Positions 32,682-35,227 of a stretch of DNA of 35,227 nt are shown in pieces. A model generated the notes under the pieces. The model made no database searches and was not told where the DNA came from. It saw only the letters and a list, made by a program, of their open reading frames with translations. Within the stretch, counting starts at the first letter, position 1, and every line of letters starts with the position of its first letter. The DNA lies in contig JADFPZ010000005.1 of NCBI GenBank assembly GCA_022562075.1, forward strand, positions 1 to 35,227, in the 5' to 3' direction. Made by a program: the position numbers and the translations under genes. Source of the DNA: Candidatus Zixiibacteriota bacterium. GTDB lineage: Bacteria; Zixibacteria; MSB-5A5; GN15; FEB-12.

Positions 32682-34990
32682 GAAGATCGTTCATACATAG
32701 AATATTATCAGAGATTTCGCTGGAGAGAGTCCTTGGTATAATTTATCTAATATTTGGCGCTCTGCTACTATTGTATTCGCATCCAACAAAAGCATTCAGC
32801 GAAGATTTGCTCATTACAAACCTGATCTGGCTCGATGCCTGGTCGCTGTCTTTTTTCATGGCGCTGATAACATATTGGAAATGTTCCTCCTCGACCTCCA
32901 ACAAGTCACTGGTTAGTCTGCTATATCTGTCATTGTATCTGATTGTCGCCAACAATCTAATCCTGGATGGCACTGCTTACTATTTGTATGGTTACAGCGG
33001 GGATCAGAAGTTCAGGCAGGCGATGGTGCTTAAGTTTATGACATCTTTCTCACTCTCAGATTTCTATTACAAGGATTTGCCTGCCTTTTATCCGCCGTTG
33101 TACTATTACTTACAAGCCATTTTTGCAAAGATATTTTCAATCGAAGCCTACAAAATGGCAAAGATTGGACAGATTCTAATTTTCGCTTTTTTCCCAATAA
33201 TTTTGTATTACTTCTGGCGTAAAATTGTTTCACCCCTGCAGGCCGTAATTATCACCTTTCTGGCATTTCTATATTGCAACTATAGCAACGCCACTCAATT
33301 TTTTTCGCCTCATACATTTCTGGCCTACGCCTTGTTCATTCCCTGGTGGTTTATCTACGTTGATCCTGTCAAAAACCAGCAGAAAACAGCTAAGCATTAC
33401 TTAGTAGGCGGGCTTATTGGAGCACTGATTTTCTTAACCTACTTCTATGTATTTGCTATTGGTTTCTTTTACATCCTGCTTAAGTTAATTTCCGAAAAGT
33501 GGCTCATGTCTAAAAGTCGCATGAAATGGCCGGATATTAAGAACACGGTCTATGTCCTGGGGCTTGCTGCAATATTTAGCGCTGTTTATTGGCTGCCACT
33601 GCTGATTTCGATAATAGAAAACGGTGCTGACCGAAGTCGCGGTGGCTGGTATCATATTGGCTATCCGGGTATTAGTTTTCAATTTTTGCAGTTCTCAGTA
33701 ACAGGAATCGTGTTGCTTGCAGGGATTATTTATCTGCTCAGACGTCTAAACAGACGTTTGAATCGCGGTCTTGCCTTATTTGCGGCTAGTGTCATCATGT
33801 TTCACCTGGTTGGCTCTGTATCAGGCGCGTTGGGAGTTTCTCTCAACATTACTAAATCCACAAACATCTTTTTTGTTCAGCTGGCAGCACCGATAATTGG
33901 GTTGATGATAGCATCATTTTGCAGACGCGATAGAGCAGGCAGGAGGAAATCTATCATCTCATTCGCTGTTATGTGTGCTGTCCTGTTGATTCTTTTAAAT
34001 AATGTTAATGGGATTGCCAGATCAGATGGGGCGAAGAGGGCCAGAAGTTCCGTGCCTACCTGGAATACTAATAGAGATGAGATGAAAGACAGAAGCGGAG
34101 ATGTGTTCTTGCTGGGTGATCCAGCTGTTCCTTCATTCTATCCCGTCTATTCGTTCTTGAATACGAATGAACATTATGCTCATCCGGCGTCAAGATATTT
34201 CAGCAGATATTTATTTCTTAATCATTTACAGTTAATCAAAGACCCGTACTTGTTCAATATAGCTTTACGTTACAATAAATTTGACGGGGTCGATTATTTT
34301 ATGCCATTTAAACGAGATGGCAAGTTTGTTTGTCAGGCATCATTGAGCAATTATCCGAATAGATCCTACTTGAAAAATCTAAAATTCGACCTGTCGGTCG
34401 TTGCTGATTCCAATTTATTTTCTAAGCAGCAGGGCGCGCATCTCTACAAAGTTAAAGAGTCCAAAGAACCTGCTAATAATTTCTCTATGTTTGAATCTAT
34501 ACAGAACAGGTTGGATAGCCTGAAGACTTTGACAACGCTAAGAGGCTTGCTCAGCAACTTAAGCATTGAGGGGCAGCGACTAGTAGAAAAGCGTTTGGGT
34601 GCAGACTGGTCACAGTGGACAGAAATGAGAATTCCAGAAAACGGACATCAGTATTCAGACAGCGTCACGATGATATCCGGATACATAGTAGAAAATACTG
34701 ATAGTCTATATTTCTTGTTTTCTTATTTATGCAGAGCTGACTTGAAAAAATCATACAAGATTTATCTTCATATACTTGATAGTACAGGACTAATGCATAA
34801 TTATGATTTTGTTCCATATAGTTCCACAAGTACCTGGAAAAAGTGGGACGTATTAGTTTGTGGGCAGGCTGTTCCCAAAACTTATGGAGATTTTGAATAT
34901 TCCACCGGTTTATTTTCTAAAACTTTCAAATTGGGGCAGCCTCATAGAGGCAGGTGGCAGAATTTACAAATACCAGCCGCCAGAGAATAA
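32675..34990 (+). CDS. Large polytopic membrane protein resembling arabinofuranosyltransferase AftA
   Basis: The 771-residue protein starts with GTG within the end of the previous gene (7-base overlap). Its N-terminal half has about ten membrane segments. The first long periplasmic loop reads YLYGYSGDQKFRQAMVLKFM (about 104-123) and YYKDLPAFYPPLYYY (about 131-145). This GDQxFR...Y-x-DLPxFYPP pattern recalls, from memory, the N-terminal domain of mycobacterial AftA, which primes galactan with arabinofuranose. Residues from about 420 on are soluble and periplasmic, ending in a beta-rich module (SGYIVENTDSLYFLFSYLCR) that could bind sugar. True donor and acceptor are unknown; the family match needs a profile search. 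Confidence 0.65.
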   Translation: MVRRSFIHRILSEISLERVLGIIYLIFGALLLLYSHPTKAFSEDLLITNLIWLDAWSLSFFMALITYWKCSSSTSNKSLVSLLYLSLYLIVANNLILDGTAYYLYGYSGDQKFRQAMVLKFMTSFSLSDFYYKDLPAFYPPLYYYLQAIFAKIFSIEAYKMAKIGQILIFAFFPIILYYFWRKIVSPLQAVIITFLAFLYCNYSNATQFFSPHTFLAYALFIPWWFIYVDPVKNQQKTAKHYLVGGLIGALIFLTYFYVFAIGFFYILLKLISEKWLMSKSRMKWPDIKNTVYVLGLAAIFSAVYWLPLLISIIENGADRSRGGWYHIGYPGISFQFLQFSVTGIVLLAGIIYLLRRLNRRLNRGLALFAASVIMFHLVGSVSGALGVSLNITKSTNIFFVQLAAPIIGLMIASFCRRDRAGRRKSIISFAVMCAVLLILLNNVNGIARSDGAKRARSSVPTWNTNRDEMKDRSGDVFLLGDPAVPSFYPVYSFLNTNEHYAHPASRYFSRYLFLNHLQLIKDPYLFNIALRYNKFDGVDYFMPFKRDGKFVCQASLSNYPNRSYLKNLKFDLSVVADSNLFSKQQGAHLYKVKESKEPANNFSMFESIQNRLDSLKTLTTLRGLLSNLSIEGQRLVEKRLGADWSQWTEMRIPENGHQYSDSVTMISGYIVENTDSLYFLFSYLCRADLKKSYKIYLHILDSTGLMHNYDFVPYSSTSTWKKWDVLVCGQAVPKTYGDFEYSTGLFSKTFKLGQPHRGRWQNLQIPAARE

Positions 34991-34996
34991 ACCTTC

Positions 34997-35025
34997 TTGC
35001 TTTCGGGCTGATTTGGGGATAGTTT
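34997..35025 (+). promoter_or_regulatory. Candidate promoter of tRNA-Leu
   Basis: TTGCTT (34997-35002), a 17-base spacer and TAGTTT (35020-35025) would start transcription near 35032, about 12 bases before the mature tRNA 5' end. Confidence 0.35.
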
Positions 35026-35043
35026 GCGAGCCTATTCAATGAT

Positions 35044-35127
35044 GCCGAAGTGGTGAAATTGGTATACGCGCTGCGTTCAGGGCGCAGTGTTCGCAAGGAC
35101 ATGGGGGTTCGAGTCCCCCCTTCGGCA
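35044..35127 (+). tRNA. tRNA-Leu, anticodon CAG
   Basis: The 84-base sequence folds as a class II tRNA. The acceptor stem is GCCGAAG (35044-35050) with CTTCGGC (35120-35126) and discriminator A (35127). The D-arm contains TGGTGAAATTGGTATACGC. The anticodon stem CTGCG/CGCAG encloses the loop TTCAGGG, whose anticodon is CAG. The long variable arm is TGTTC-GCAA-GGACA, and the T-arm GGGGG/CCCCC encloses TTCGAGT. The 3' CCA is not encoded. Confidence 0.97.
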
Positions 35128-35152
35128 TTTGATTATTTTGGTACTCAAGCGA

Positions 35153-35227
35153 CTAGCTGGGCATTACTCTGATTACATCAGCACTCAGTTCCATTGAATC
35201 AATCGGAGTTTCAAAAGAGTAATTCTC
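35153..35227 (-). CDS. 3' end of an unidentified minus-strand gene
   Basis: Reading from the window edge on the minus strand gives 24 codons, ENYSFETPIDSMELSADVIR then VMPS, ended by TAG at 35155-35153. The peptide looks like real protein rather than random translation, but it is too short to identify. The 25 bases between it and the tRNA show no terminator. Confidence 0.4.
   Translation of the reverse strand, partial: ENYSFETPIDSMELSADVIRVMPS

Noticed and set aside
34860-35042. Small plus-strand open frame between the AftA-like gene and the tRNA
   Set aside because: It is mostly an alternate frame of the upstream gene and has no start signal.
1-35227. CRISPR arrays, insertion sequences, prophage genes or a replication origin
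   Set aside because: I saw no regular direct-repeat arrays, no transposase or integrase motifs, no phage structural genes and no DnaA-box cluster.

Overview
The window looks like the chromosome of an uncultured, Gram-negative-type bacterium of the FCB (Fibrobacteres-Chlorobi-Bacteroidetes) superphylum. A lineage such as candidate phylum Zixibacteria is my best guess. The evidence is a C-terminal tandem dockerin-like repeat of the form NILDLTxxVDFIFRGG, a C-terminal sorting domain of the NYPNPFNPST type, a DUF3078-like outer-membrane protein, and a primary sigma factor without region 1.1. The phylum assignment is an inference from motifs remembered from such genomes; no database was searched.

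Layout, left to right. (1) 1-5.1 kb, minus strand: a secreted subtilase cut by the window edge, an NAD-dependent sugar epimerase, an AftB-like GT-C membrane glycosyltransferase and an alanine/sodium symporter. (2) 5.3-7.6 kb, plus: a secreted Asp-box protein ending in dockerin-like repeats, closed by a strong bidirectional terminator. (3) 7.7-10.1 kb, minus: an acidic unknown protein, a secreted CxxC protein and rpsD (S4), with clear terminators and a near-consensus rpsD promoter. (4) 10.3-11.7 kb, plus: a lipoprotein interrupted by an in-frame stop, then a secreted DUF3224 protein lying between short repeats that look like dispersed intergenic elements. (5) 11.9-18.6 kb, plus: an ECF sigma factor followed by a DUF4097 protein, a bactofilin-domain membrane protein, a toast-rack-like protein, an HtrA protease, and an overlapping HtrA-fold protein that has lost all three catalytic residues. 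I read this as a cell-envelope stress module. (6) 18.6-21.6 kb, plus: a possibly structured leader, a cohesin-like secreted protein with a sorting domain, and a tail-anchored Ser/Thr kinase made of an active kinase domain joined to a pseudokinase domain. (7) 21.6-26.9 kb, minus: a DUF3078-like outer-membrane protein and a tightly packed operon: class II aldolase, an aminotransferase-fold protein lacking its PLP lysine, folB, folK, deoxynucleoside kinase, panB. (8) 27.0-29.6 kb, plus: a second HtrA/Do protease with a consensus promoter, and the primary-type sigma factor with a strong terminator. (9) 29.6-35.2 kb: three consecutive polytopic glycosyltransferase-like genes, the first AftB-like and the third AftA-like, then tRNA-Leu(CAG) and the 3' end of a minus-strand gene.

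Common thread: much of the window serves envelope biogenesis, secretion and quality control (four protease-fold genes, two sigma factors, envelope glycosyltransferases, secreted and outer-membrane proteins), beside a small cofactor operon for folate and pantothenate. The most unusual items are the three catalytic-fold proteins that carry dead or altered active sites (pseudo-HtrA, pseudokinase half, lysine-less aminotransferase), the stop-interrupted lipoprotein, and the arabinofuranosyltransferase-like gene cluster.
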